Assembly (NCBI GenBank): GCA_902495075.1
Contig: CABUVO010000034.1
Span: 1-42,477, forward strand
Direction: 5' to 3'
Length of the DNA: 42,477 nt
Source: an uncultured Porphyromonadaceae bacterium
GTDB taxonomy: Bacteria; Bacteroidota; Bacteroidia; Bacteroidales; Muribaculaceae
Shown: in pieces, positions 8,209 to 17,451 of the stretch
How positions within the stretch are numbered: position 1 is the first letter of the stretch
Layout: each line of letters starts with the position of its first letter
Made by a program: the position numbers and the translations under genes
The notes under the pieces: generated by a model
Database searches by the model: none
Seen by the model: the letters and a program-made list of their open reading frames with translations, nothing else
Told to the model about the DNA's origin: nothing

Positions 8209-9639
8209 ATGGGAAACACCGATTCACAAATGCGAAAAGGATTTGCCTGGAGTTTTCTTGAGAATATATCTTTACAGGCAACACGATTTTTAGTCGGAAT
8301 TGTCATGGCGCGTCTTCTTACGCCATTCGATTATGGGCTAATCGGTATGTTAACCGTGTTCATAATTATCTCGGATCTATTTGTTAATAGTGGATTCGGA
8401 ATGGCATTGAATCAAAAAGACAATCGGACAGACAGTGACTTTTCTACAACTTTCATTTTTAATGCAGCCATCGGAATATTATGTTATGTCATTCTCTTCT
8501 TGTGTGCACCATCAATAGCTGAGTTTTATAATGAGCCGAGACTGATCAGTCTTTTAAGATGGTTGGCGATAGTCATAGTAATAAAATCCTTGTCTGTCGT
8601 TCCCTCCACAATCCTCCAAATTGAATTAAAATTCAAAGAAATCTCAATCATATCATTTGCTTCTTCATTAGTTTTAGGAATTAGCGGAATAATACTCGCA
8701 TATATGGGGTTTGAAGTTTGGGCACTTGTATATTCCAACATAATAGGAACGCTATTTTCAATGCTGTGCTACACAATATGTGCACGCTGGATTCCTAAAC
8801 ATTCATTTTCGAAAGAATCATTTAAATATCTTTTCTCATTTGGAAGCAAGGCACTTTTAGCAACATTCATAGACGTAATATATAATAACATATACCCTCT
8901 AATAATCGGAAGAGTATACGCAGCCAAAGAATTAGGCTTTTATTCGCGAGCTAAAGGATACTCTACATTACCTACAGGAACTTTATCCTCAATGATATAC
9001 AGAGTTTGCTTTCCAATCTTTTGTAAAGAAAAAAGTCAACTTGATACTTTAATGATGAGCTACTCTAAATTAATGAGAAATGTAGCATACATTATAGTGC
9101 CGATCATGATGGTCATGCTTATTTTATCTAAGCAACTCATTGTAATACTTATAACAGACAAATGGTTACCATGTGTGGTATTGCTTCAGATTCTATGCTT
9201 ATCTTCGTTATGGCTTCCCATTATGGAGGTAAATTTCTCAATTATAAAGGCATTGGGACAGCCAAAGATCTTATTGAGAATGCAGATTATCAGCAAAATC
9301 ATTGCAGTCATTGTGTTGGTCATTACCATGAGATACAGTGTAGAAGTAATGTGCATGGGAGCTGTATTCGTATCATTAAGCACTTTGATTATAAATTTTA
9401 TCTTATCGAAAGATGTTCTCAATCTAAGTCTAATAAATCAAATTAAAATGATTTTGATTCCGGTTGTCGGAGGTATATGTATGCTTCCGACCCTTCTTTT
9501 GATTGATTTTATAGATAACATTTATATTCAATTTATTTTTGGTTTTCTATTTTCTCTCTTACTATATGTTTTCTCAACTTCTTTGATGGGTATCCCATTC
9601 ATGCAAATGTTGAAAGAAATTAAAAAAACACATTCATGA
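8209..9639 (+). CDS. Wzx-type polysaccharide flippase
   Basis: Membrane transporter that flips the lipid-linked repeat unit to the periplasmic face. The N-terminus RKGFAWSFLENISLQATRFLVGIVMARLL followed by TPFDYGLIGM is characteristic of the MOP/polysaccharide-synthesis transporter superfamily. About 12-14 hydrophobic segments cover the whole 477 aa, with the typical short basic loops and a large re-entry of helices after residue 280. I choose ATG 8209; TTG 8197 and ATG 8230 are alternatives. It overlaps the next gene by 4 bp. It is the first recognisable polysaccharide gene after the cassette of unrelated proteins and, with Wzy at 16,048, defines the locus as Wzx/Wzy-dependent. Confidence 0.9.
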   Translation: MGNTDSQMRKGFAWSFLENISLQATRFLVGIVMARLLTPFDYGLIGMLTVFIIISDLFVNSGFGMALNQKDNRTDSDFSTTFIFNAAIGILCYVILFLCAPSIAEFYNEPRLISLLRWLAIVIVIKSLSVVPSTILQIELKFKEISIISFASSLVLGISGIILAYMGFEVWALVYSNIIGTLFSMLCYTICARWIPKHSFSKESFKYLFSFGSKALLATFIDVIYNNIYPLIIGRVYAAKELGFYSRAKGYSTLPTGTLSSMIYRVCFPIFCKEKSQLDTLMMSYSKLMRNVAYIIVPIMMVMLILSKQLIVILITDKWLPCVVLLQILCLSSLWLPIMEVNFSIIKALGQPKILLRMQIISKIIAVIVLVITMRYSVEVMCMGAVFVSLSTLIINFILSKDVLNLSLINQIKMILIPVVGGICMLPTLLLIDFIDNIYIQFIFGFLFSLLLYVFSTSLMGIPFMQMLKEIKKTHS

Positions 9640-10352
9640 ATAAGATTATATACAATTTCCTCTCATTATTTTGGGAATCCTTGCCATATCTACATAAGAC
9701 ATTATGGTTTAACTTCAAATATCTTCCATTCTCTCAAGCTAAACATTTACCATTTCTATTTCTGTCAAAAAGCTATATTAGAATTGGGAAGGGTAAACTT
9801 ACAATTAGCTCGGAAAAAATTCATTTTGGCATGATAAAATTTGGGCAGAATTACCATACAAATCGACCCAATACAGGAGTACACTTAAGTTTTAAGGAAG
9901 GGCATAATATCATATTTCATGGGACAGCAAGTTTCGGTCATAATACCTGCATTGAGGTCGGAAGCAAAGGGACACTTGAAATCGGAAATAACTGTGTCGC
10001 CACCTATGGGTTATTAATGTATGCCTATAATAAACTCTTTATCGGAGATAATTGCAGGATTGGTTGGGACTCTGTTATTATGGATACATCATTTCATAGT
10101 CTTAAACTTGAATCAGGGGGGAAGACAAAAGGATATGGATCCATTGTCATTGGCAACAACGTATGGATACCCTCATTTTGCAGAGTAATGGCAGGTGCTA
10201 AAATACCGGATGAAATAGTATTTGGTTCGGGGTCTTATATCTCCAAAGATTACACTAACATTCCACCTAAGTCATTATTAGCAGGAAATCCGCTGCAAAT
10301 AAAAAAAACTGGAATATGGAGAGACACCTCAGATGACATGATAGAATATTAA
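9636..10352 (+). CDS. Hexapeptide-repeat acyltransferase (WbbJ-like)
   Basis: Predicted cytoplasmic O-acetyltransferase that decorates a sugar of the repeat unit. The C-terminal two thirds consist of left-handed beta-helix hexapeptides (for example IIFHGTASFGHNTCIEVG, LFIGDNCRIGWDSVIM, IVIGNNVWIPSFCRVMAGAKI) and close with the LLAGNPLQI motif typical of the family. The loop TSFHSL, in the position of the family's D-x-H segment, carries the likely catalytic His. The N-terminal 60 residues are basic and aromatic and not typical of the compact WcaF/Maa types. The start overlaps the flippase stop by 4 bp. The acyl donor is presumably acetyl-CoA by family knowledge; the acceptor sugar is unknown. 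Confidence 0.8.
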   Translation: MNKIIYNFLSLFWESLPYLHKTLWFNFKYLPFSQAKHLPFLFLSKSYIRIGKGKLTISSEKIHFGMIKFGQNYHTNRPNTGVHLSFKEGHNIIFHGTASFGHNTCIEVGSKGTLEIGNNCVATYGLLMYAYNKLFIGDNCRIGWDSVIMDTSFHSLKLESGGKTKGYGSIVIGNNVWIPSFCRVMAGAKIPDEIVFGSGSYISKDYTNIPPKSLLAGNPLQIKKTGIWRDTSDDMIEY

Positions 10353-10370
10353 TCACAACAACTGAATTAT

Positions 10371-11123
10371 ATGATCCCCAAGATAATACACTATAGTTGG
10401 TTTAGCGGTGATGAATATCCCGTGGATATAAAAAAATATATTGATCGATGGCATCAGTTACTACCTGATTATGAGTTTATATTATGGGATATGAATAGAT
10501 TTAACCAGGAAATTACATCGACATTTGCTAAAGAAGCGTTATCATGTCGCAAATGGGCATTTGCAGCTGATTATACCCGTCTTTACGCCATTAATAAATA
10601 TGGTGGTGTATGGTTTGATACAGATGTGGAACTTTTCAAAAACATAGACAATCTTCTTAATTGTGATTGTTTCATAGGAAAAGAAAGTTGGCAAGATAAC
10701 GATGGTTTGGTTTATCTTACATCTCACTTTATGGGTGCAGTCAAAGGTCATCAATTCATTAAAGAATGCCTTGATTATTACAAACATAGACATTTTATTA
10801 TAGGGAAAGATATTAACGGAAATAATAGGCTGGATCAGACAACAATCTCAAAAATGCAATCAGAGATTGCAGTAAAATATGGTCTTGATCGCAGAGAACG
10901 CAACAAGAATAAAGAACAAATTTTATCTAATGGAGTCAGAGTATATCCATCTTACTGCTTTTGTCGACCATTGTATACATCTATGAAAAAAGTATATGCA
11001 ATTCACAGGGTTGCAGGAGCATGGAGAGAAAAAAATATCAATCCAAAATCTATGACTGATCCCAAAAAAATTACAATCAGAGTGATTGGATGGAGACTAT
11101 TACATAAATTGGGTATAAAATGA
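10371..11123 (+). CDS. DxD glycosyltransferase (GT32-like, OCH1/capsular family)
   Basis: The first residues MIPKIIHYSWFSG, the segment KWAFAADYTRLYAINKYGGVWFDTDVELF (DxD at about residue 84-86) and the conserved aromatic positions are the signature of the Gly_transf_sug family. The DxD pair binds the metal and nucleotide sugar. At 250 aa it is normal for bacterial members, many of which add hexoses in capsule pathways. There is no membrane helix, so it is likely a peripheral cytoplasmic enzyme. It lies 18 bp after the acyltransferase and overlaps the next glycosyltransferase by 4 bp. The donor sugar cannot be deduced. Confidence 0.85.
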   Translation: MIPKIIHYSWFSGDEYPVDIKKYIDRWHQLLPDYEFILWDMNRFNQEITSTFAKEALSCRKWAFAADYTRLYAINKYGGVWFDTDVELFKNIDNLLNCDCFIGKESWQDNDGLVYLTSHFMGAVKGHQFIKECLDYYKHRHFIIGKDINGNNRLDQTTISKMQSEIAVKYGLDRRERNKNKEQILSNGVRVYPSYCFCRPLYTSMKKVYAIHRVAGAWREKNINPKSMTDPKKITIRVIGWRLLHKLGIK

Positions 11124-12067
11124 TTTCAATAATTACTCCCGTATTTAATGCCGAGCGATTTATTGCAGAATGTATAGAAAGTGTAGTCGAACAGAGTTAT
11201 CAGAATTGGGAATTAATTCTTGTAGATGATGGATCAACCGACTCTTCTGCAGATATAATTCGATCATATCTTTCCGACAACAGGATTAAATACATATACA
11301 AGCCCAATTCAGGAGTTACTGAAACAAGATGGATTGGAGTGCAACACTCTAAGAGAGAAATTATCATGTTTCTTGATGCGGACGACATGTTAGTATCAGG
11401 TGCACTGAATTTTGTTATTAATAATTTTGACAACAACACTGATATTCTCGTTTTCGGTAATCAATCATTTAAAAATTCATCTGAATTATCTCCAATTCAA
11501 AATAAATCTTACAAAAAATCAATATTCACCGATAAAATATTGTTATGTGACAGCATTATGACCGGTAAAATACTATCTTGTGTCACAGGTGGGGCTTACA
11601 GACGAAAAATAATAAATAATCATCAACAAATTTTTTGTAATAATCTGCGAATTGGTGAAGACACAATGTTCAATTTACAATTAGCATCAATAGAATCATT
11701 AAGAGTAGACACCTTTGCTATACGCCCTTATGGATATCGTGTCAATGAAGACTCCGTGACACGAAAGATCAACAAACAACGATTTGATGCTGTAAAAGAT
11801 GTAATCAATTATATTGACAAATATAAAAATGAACATAAAGAAATAAGCGATAAAATTAAAGGAGCCATTGCTTTCCGAATATTGTTACTTTGGTCAACCT
11901 TCATGTTTTATTCGAACAATGAATATTACCAAGATAAAAAAATGAGGAAAAAAATGAGGAAACTATATCCCATAGCATTTTCAAAATTATATCCATACTT
12001 ACGCGTATATTTATTTTTAGATTTATATATTGGACCATGGCTGTCACAAATGTTGATACGCAAATAA
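11120..12067 (+). CDS. Family 2 glycosyltransferase
   Basis: GT-A fold enzyme. The N-terminus ISIITPVFNAERFIAECIESVVEQSYQNWELILVDDGSTD contains the nucleotide-binding DDGSTD, and a DxD-type motif LDADDM lies near residue 90. The C-terminal part has the GEDTMFNLQLA segment, corresponding to the E/D-D base region of this family, and ends in an aromatic, basic tail likely to sit on the membrane. It overlaps the preceding gene by 4 bp and the following acyltransferase by 31 bp, an unusually deep overlap. It probably adds one sugar of the repeat; donor and linkage are unknown. Confidence 0.88.
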   Translation: MISIITPVFNAERFIAECIESVVEQSYQNWELILVDDGSTDSSADIIRSYLSDNRIKYIYKPNSGVTETRWIGVQHSKREIIMFLDADDMLVSGALNFVINNFDNNTDILVFGNQSFKNSSELSPIQNKSYKKSIFTDKILLCDSIMTGKILSCVTGGAYRRKIINNHQQIFCNNLRIGEDTMFNLQLASIESLRVDTFAIRPYGYRVNEDSVTRKINKQRFDAVKDVINYIDKYKNEHKEISDKIKGAIAFRILLLWSTFMFYSNNEYYQDKKMRKKMRKLYPIAFSKLYPYLRVYLFLDLYIGPWLSQMLIRK

Positions 12068-13089
12068 TACCTGGCAATCGTATTGTCTGGATTGACCTCG
12101 TCAAATTGTTCGCTATATTTTTAGTTGTTTTAGGACACTGCTACCAACAATTTGATGTGAACTATAAGGAGTCTATGCCATTCCTTACGTTATCGGCATT
12201 TCACATGCCATTATTCATGATGCTTTCAGGATATTTTATCGATTATTATAATATTACAGATTATAAGACGATTATATCGAAACGATTTTTTCAGTTAATT
12301 TTGCCATCCTTGTTTTGGATAACAATAATCTGGGGTACTAAAGAACTAATCGGAGATAATCATATTTCATTTTCACGAAACTTATGGTTCGGATTATGGT
12401 TCTTGAAGAGTTTATTTGCGTGCATTATCCTTTTGATTTTACCCCGTTGTTTTATAAAAATTACATGGATAGCTTTAATTATTTCTTTAATTTTAAGTCA
12501 ATCTGTCATATTTATTCCACATCTCTGGTTCTTGCAACTAAACGTCATGTTCCCAAGTTTAGTTGTTGGATTATTTATTAAGCAAGTGCTCAACAAATCA
12601 TATAAACACACTGCCATAATTACCTATATTTCTTTTATCATATTTATTTCCGCATTACCTTCATTTGACAAGAATATCCTATATCCAAATATGTTCAAGA
12701 TATTAACACCTCACTGGATTGAACAATACCCAATATTATTATATCGAACATTAGTTGGAATTACAGGCGCCATTGCTATCGTTGGCATATTTAAACTATA
12801 TTTTGGTAAAATCAATGTAGAGTGTCGTATATATAACAGAATCTCCACATATGGCAGATACACCATGGAAATTTATATACTTCAATCATTGATACTGGAA
12901 GTTTTAATATCTCATTATATAGACATCCCTCCGGAGAAATATAATAGTTTAACCCATGTGATATACACGGGCTTATCTATAATAATCATCTCATGCTGTT
13001 TATATGTTTCCACCGGGGTTAAACAAATAGGTTTAGGATGGACTTTTAACTTCAACACTTTAAAACAAAGATGCCTGAAATATCTATAA
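12037..13089 (+). CDS. Membrane acyltransferase (acyltransferase-3 family)
   Basis: Integral membrane O-acyltransferase. The start region RIVWIDLVKLFAIFLVVLGHCYQQF carries the catalytic-type His after the first helix, followed by HMPLFMMLSGYFI, the second family hallmark. About ten hydrophobic segments cover the 350 aa. Members acetylate extracellular or lipid-linked sugars. The chosen start overlaps the previous gene by 31 bp; no other ATG lies before the first family motif except within the same short leader. It overlaps the next gene by 19 bp. It is the first of two acyltransferase-3 proteins in this operon, pointing to a heavily acylated polymer. Confidence 0.85.
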   Translation: MAVTNVDTQIIPGNRIVWIDLVKLFAIFLVVLGHCYQQFDVNYKESMPFLTLSAFHMPLFMMLSGYFIDYYNITDYKTIISKRFFQLILPSLFWITIIWGTKELIGDNHISFSRNLWFGLWFLKSLFACIILLILPRCFIKITWIALIISLILSQSVIFIPHLWFLQLNVMFPSLVVGLFIKQVLNKSYKHTAIITYISFIIFISALPSFDKNILYPNMFKILTPHWIEQYPILLYRTLVGITGAIAIVGIFKLYFGKINVECRIYNRISTYGRYTMEIYILQSLILEVLISHYIDIPPEKYNSLTHVIYTGLSIIIISCCLYVSTGVKQIGLGWTFNFNTLKQRCLKYL

Positions 13090-14075
13090 TTGTACCGGTA
13101 TATAATGTTGAGAAATATTTAACAAAATGCATAGAAAGTATCATTTCTCAAACATTTAAGGATTGGGAGCTTATACTGGTTAATGACGGTTCTACAGATG
13201 CTTCAGGATACATATGTGACACATATGTATCCAAGGATTTCCGAATCAAAGTCATACATTTGAAAAATGGAGGGGTCAGTAAAGCCCGAAACACAGGCAT
13301 TACGATTGCATCTGGCAAATACATCACGTTTATTGATAGTGATGATTGGGTTGAAGCCGAATATTTAGCATCTATGATAAAATATGCAGATGAAAATACA
13401 ATTGTATATGGCAATGTAATAAATGATTACTCAAATGGACAACTATCAGCTAAAGTATTTGATTATACAGAAGGGACATCAGTATCACTTACAAATGATC
13501 ACAACATTGTAAGATATAAAATCCCAGAAAATGGATTTCCTATAGCTAAATTATTTTTAAAAAAAATCGTTCACTCCCAGTATCTACGCTTTGACGAAAA
13601 TTTGTCATATCATGAGGATCATTTATTTGTATTGAAATATCTTAATTTCGTTGATGCTGTAAAATTGTGTGCACTTCCTTATTATCATTATGAACATAGA
13701 ATCGGCAATCTTTCTTTAAGTAAGCGCAAACATTCAACAATAAAAATGATTGATGCATCACGCAAACTTATCCAGGTATTGAATGCATCAATTAAAAGAT
13801 GGAATATATATGATCCTGACTATGTCTGTCGGCTTTATACCTATCTGGGACTTAACCAACTAATGATAGGATTAAAGAATGCGTCAGATATATCTGAATT
13901 TAGATATGTCACAGGCTCCATCCGAGATAATTTTCACATGTTCCGGTTATATTACAAACCTAATCACAAATTGTTGAGAATTATTCCATATCTTATATAC
14001 ACACATTTTGACAAATTATATATTCCAATATTGAAATGGAAAGAAAAAGCTATATTGACATCACAAAAGGGATAG
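13071..14075 (+). CDS. Family 2 glycosyltransferase
   Basis: GT2 enzyme with the textbook N-terminus ISIIVPVYNVEKYLTKCIESIISQ and LILVNDGSTDASG, then KNGGVSKARNTGI and the DxD motif IDSDDW (about residues 86-91). The C-terminal half contains YHEDHLFVLKYL, which fits the acceptor/base region of capsule GT2 enzymes. No membrane helix is obvious. It overlaps both neighbours (19 bp upstream, 40 bp downstream), sitting between two membrane acyltransferases. It differs from the GT2 at 11,120 through most of its C-terminal half, so it probably makes a different linkage. Confidence 0.88.
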   Translation: MPEISIIVPVYNVEKYLTKCIESIISQTFKDWELILVNDGSTDASGYICDTYVSKDFRIKVIHLKNGGVSKARNTGITIASGKYITFIDSDDWVEAEYLASMIKYADENTIVYGNVINDYSNGQLSAKVFDYTEGTSVSLTNDHNIVRYKIPENGFPIAKLFLKKIVHSQYLRFDENLSYHEDHLFVLKYLNFVDAVKLCALPYYHYEHRIGNLSLSKRKHSTIKMIDASRKLIQVLNASIKRWNIYDPDYVCRLYTYLGLNQLMIGLKNASDISEFRYVTGSIRDNFHMFRLYYKPNHKLLRIIPYLIYTHFDKLYIPILKWKEKAILTSQKG

Positions 14076-14938
14076 CGATGTTGTTGGTTGTGATGCAACA
14101 TGCTGGAGGGACTCTTGATGAAGGCATGCGTTTAATATGTAGAGTAGACGTTCCTCTTTTCTTCTTATGCAGCGGCTTTCTAACATACAAAATTCATATT
14201 AATACTATTAATTATCTAAAAAAAAGAATATTACGAATCTTGCTACCTTTCATATTAGCTGTAATTTTTGCAGCAGTATTTTTCAATGAAGATATCGGTA
14301 ATATATTTATCTCAATTGGTAAAAGAGGATACTGGTTTCTTGAAGCATTATTTATAATGAGCATAATATTCTTGGGGCTGTATCAATCATCCAGACGAAT
14401 GATAATCGGAGGGATTCTGATAGAAATTTTGTTATTGATTCTTTCAAAATATTTACCAGACTCTTTTGATAATATATTTGGATTATCATTTTTATCACGA
14501 TATTTTCCTTGTTTCATTGCCGGTGCCCTGATGAATAAACATGAACTAAATAAATATATTAACCGTTGGGTAGGATTAATATTATTGATAGTCTCAGTAA
14601 CATGTTTCTGTTATCGGTTTGAATCTTCAAATATGTCTTTCATAGGATATGTTATAGGATATCTTACGTCTTCTATACTTATATTCTCTTTTATCTGCAA
14701 TATTGAAAGAAACATTCCCTATTTACTTGCTAATTCATTATGTTATGTAGGAAAGTATTCTTTGAATATATACATAATACATTTCTTTTTAGTTCCATAC
14801 TATAATTCTGTTTCCTCTTATTTTATAATAAATTTTACTGTAACATTATTGACGGCGCTAATCGTCACAGCAGTCTCTATATTAATTGGTAAAATTTTGA
14901 CGACTATGACGCCATTAAATAAAATTCTTACACCCTGA
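14036..14938 (+). CDS. Membrane acyltransferase (acyltransferase-3 family)
   Basis: Second acyltransferase-3 protein. The start RKSYIDITKGIAMLLVVMQHAGG and the following DVPLFFLCSGFLTYK are the family hallmarks (His after helix 1, then the FF-SG element). About ten membrane segments; at 300 aa it is slightly shorter than the first copy and only distantly similar to it. The start lies 40 bp inside the previous glycosyltransferase in another frame, the deepest overlap in the AT-rich core, and the encoded motif begins within ten residues, so the overlap seems real. It is separated from the next gene by only 3 bp. It likely acetylates a different position of the repeat unit. Confidence 0.85.
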   Translation: MERKSYIDITKGIAMLLVVMQHAGGTLDEGMRLICRVDVPLFFLCSGFLTYKIHINTINYLKKRILRILLPFILAVIFAAVFFNEDIGNIFISIGKRGYWFLEALFIMSIIFLGLYQSSRRMIIGGILIEILLLILSKYLPDSFDNIFGLSFLSRYFPCFIAGALMNKHELNKYINRWVGLILLIVSVTCFCYRFESSNMSFIGYVIGYLTSSILIFSFICNIERNIPYLLANSLCYVGKYSLNIYIIHFFLVPYYNSVSSYFIINFTVTLLTALIVTAVSILIGKILTTMTPLNKILTP

Positions 14939-14941
14939 CAT

Positions 14942-16051
14942 ATGAAGATTGCCGTATCAGCAGACTGTTTTGCAGCTTTCACAAGCGGATTCCCGGTTCG
15001 AGGGATGATGCTCGAACTCATCCGTAAAAATCCTGAGATAGAATTTTTACTGTATTATACCAAAAGGAAATGGCCAGCTGCCCTACATAATTTCTATAAT
15101 GAAATCAATTCCTTACCGAATGTTGAGATTCGATTTTTCAAAGATAATCAGAAGGTAATAGCAATAAAGAGGCTATTATGCCTTAAATATCTTAAATGTG
15201 ACCCAGATGTTGATCTTTTTATGTCACCCGGAAACCCAGAGTTTATAAAAGGTTTCCATGGTCCAACTATTTGCTCACTCGCAGATTTATCAACCATAAA
15301 AGGGATAAGCACAAACAAATATGCCTTGTTTTTCAAATATTGGACAAAATATCAATGGAAAGTTATTCTTCCAAAGATATCAAGAATTGTAACTATATCT
15401 GATTATACAGGAAAGGATGTCTCTGAGTATTTCCCATCGGTAAAGAATCAAATAGTTACCATACATAACGGAATTGACAATTTCTGGTTTAAATCCAACA
15501 ATTCTCTCACCAGTTACGCAGACCGTTTTGGTTTAAAGGGAGATTATTTTATATGGTGGGGACTTATTTCACGGCGTAAAAATATAGCAAGGCTAATAGA
15601 GGCTTATAAAATTGCAAAATCAAAACACAACAATCTCCCCAAACTATTATTAGTTGGTTCGTTGGCGGAACACATGGAGAATCTACGCAATGAATTTTGC
15701 GATGATATTATTAATATTGGCTTTCAAAATCAGGAAATATTGAAATCACTTGTATCAAAAAGCAGAGGTCTCATATTTCCATCTCTTTACGAAGGATTTG
15801 GGCTTCCTGTTGTAGAAGCATTTTCTCAAGGCATCAATGTGGCATGCTCTAATATAACATCTCTACCGGAAGTGGCAGGAGGAAATGCAATTCTATTTGA
15901 TCCGATGTCCATAGATTCCATTGCTGATGCTATAATTAAATTAGCAAAAAAACCTCGGGATTCAGAGAACCTTAAAAATTATGCAAAGAATTATACATAT
16001 TCAGAGGCGGCAAAAAACTATCTAAAAATAATTCATGAACTTGTGCAATGA
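14942..16051 (+). CDS. Family 4 glycosyltransferase
   Basis: GT-B fold enzyme, retaining type. An N-terminal Rossmann-like half (MKIAVSADCFAAFTSGFPVRG) leads to a C-terminal half with YFIWWGLISRRKNIARLIEAY and the donor-binding signature SLYEGFGLPVVEAFSQG (about residues 280-296), which contains the E-x7-E element. The region SLPEVAGGNAILFDP also matches mannosyl/rhamnosyl-transferase-like members. The 369-aa length is normal. It ends with a 4-bp overlap with the polymerase gene. The donor sugar is unproven; a GDP-mannose-type donor is common in this subgroup but that is inference only. Confidence 0.88.
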   Translation: MKIAVSADCFAAFTSGFPVRGMMLELIRKNPEIEFLLYYTKRKWPAALHNFYNEINSLPNVEIRFFKDNQKVIAIKRLLCLKYLKCDPDVDLFMSPGNPEFIKGFHGPTICSLADLSTIKGISTNKYALFFKYWTKYQWKVILPKISRIVTISDYTGKDVSEYFPSVKNQIVTIHNGIDNFWFKSNNSLTSYADRFGLKGDYFIWWGLISRRKNIARLIEAYKIAKSKHNNLPKLLLVGSLAEHMENLRNEFCDDIINIGFQNQEILKSLVSKSRGLIFPSLYEGFGLPVVEAFSQGINVACSNITSLPEVAGGNAILFDPMSIDSIADAIIKLAKKPRDSENLKNYAKNYTYSEAAKNYLKIIHELVQ

Positions 16052-17451
16052 TTTGGTTTCTTCTTCAAAAAATAGGTTTCTGGATTTTTGTAGCATTGAC
16101 ATTATATTTTGTATATAAATGCCAGATGATCAACCTTATGAAATTGTATTTCTGGGGTATGACATTTGCCACTTGTTATCAATTTGCCATTACTATTTGG
16201 TTTCCTACTAAGGTTATTGTTCTTGGCATGATGGTTTGCATGATATTATATCGATCTGATAGACGAGACAGTCCGGTAACACAAGTTATAATACCTCTGA
16301 CATCAACATTCTTAACACTATTATTCATTGGGGATGTAATTGCATACCTTGTTCCCGGAGAGTATGCCCAACATATAAATAAATTTTCAAGAATTTTTAA
16401 TACTAATTATACCTATATAACTTCCTTTGCATTATTATTTTACGGATGTATGATGCCATCAGGTTTCATAAAAAAAGTTTTTCCATCATATTGTCTTGCT
16501 ATGGAAGTTGCAATTGCATTCGGACTACTACATTATATCTGCTTAAAAACAGGAATTGAATTCATGCCTATCCTCCGACAAAACGGTAGTGTTAACCTTG
16601 AAGCATTGGTTGAAGTTGGAGGATCGGTATATTCTCGAATTTATGGTGTAAGCGGAGAGCCAAAATCTTTAGGATTTCTTATATGCCCTTACGTTCTTGT
16701 ACAACTTATAATGTATGGACAAGATCACATCCGATATAATGCCAAATACCATTTAGGCATGATTTTATTAGGTATTTTTATTTTAATCAATACATATTCA
16801 TCTGCTGTAATAATAAATTTTGTGATTGCAACTACTCTAATCCTCATATTTTTACCAACTGGTAATCTTTTTAGAAAAATTATACCTCCCATAATAGTCA
16901 TATCTCTTATATTTGGAACTTATTCTGCACTAACTCCGAGTGATTCTGAAATAGGACAAACAAATTTTATAACTGGATTATATGAACGTTCATTTGGACG
17001 CGCTCAAGATGAAATGTCATCTGATCGACAGGAACGAGTTATTTTAGAGCATTATTTTGAAGATTCAAGTATACTCTCACGACTCATTGGATATGGTCCC
17101 GCTCAATATACTTTTCATGTTCCAGGACAGACAGTAGGAAGTGCTTTGATTCCCGTACAATCCGGTCTTGTCCTTACATTGGTTGATTTCGGCTTAGCAG
17201 GTATTATTATTCTGTTATGGATTCTATCAATATTATTAAGGGTATTAATAAATTCTTTTCAATATCATAAAATATATGGTATTGCTTTTTCAATCGCAGC
17301 TTTATCTTCATTCATAGGCTCACTAATGTTTGGATCGCTCATTTCATGTTTTGTGTATCTAATGCTTGCCCTTTACGCATATTATGATTCTTTAGAATCT
17401 GAAGAAACATCTGAGACCTCAATATATAACAATATTATTGAATTAAAATGA
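16048..17451 (+). CDS. Wzy-type repeat-unit polymerase
   Basis: Highly hydrophobic 467-aa protein with about 11-12 membrane segments and one large periplasmic loop (about residues 285-370) rich in charged and polar residues, followed by three more helices. This topology is how Wzy polymerases are normally recognised, as their sequences diverge widely. The loop includes YERSFGRAQDEMSSDRQERV and RLIGYGPAQYTFH, resembling the O-antigen ligase/polymerase loop pattern of an arginine-rich segment plus G-x-G-P. There is one candidate per locus and no other protein here fits, so the call rests partly on elimination. It overlaps both neighbours by 4 bp. Confidence 0.78.
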   Translation: MIWFLLQKIGFWIFVALTLYFVYKCQMINLMKLYFWGMTFATCYQFAITIWFPTKVIVLGMMVCMILYRSDRRDSPVTQVIIPLTSTFLTLLFIGDVIAYLVPGEYAQHINKFSRIFNTNYTYITSFALLFYGCMMPSGFIKKVFPSYCLAMEVAIAFGLLHYICLKTGIEFMPILRQNGSVNLEALVEVGGSVYSRIYGVSGEPKSLGFLICPYVLVQLIMYGQDHIRYNAKYHLGMILLGIFILINTYSSAVIINFVIATTLILIFLPTGNLFRKIIPPIIVISLIFGTYSALTPSDSEIGQTNFITGLYERSFGRAQDEMSSDRQERVILEHYFEDSSILSRLIGYGPAQYTFHVPGQTVGSALIPVQSGLVLTLVDFGLAGIIILLWILSILLRVLINSFQYHKIYGIAFSIAALSSFIGSLMFGSLISCFVYLMLALYAYYDSLESEETSETSIYNNIIELK

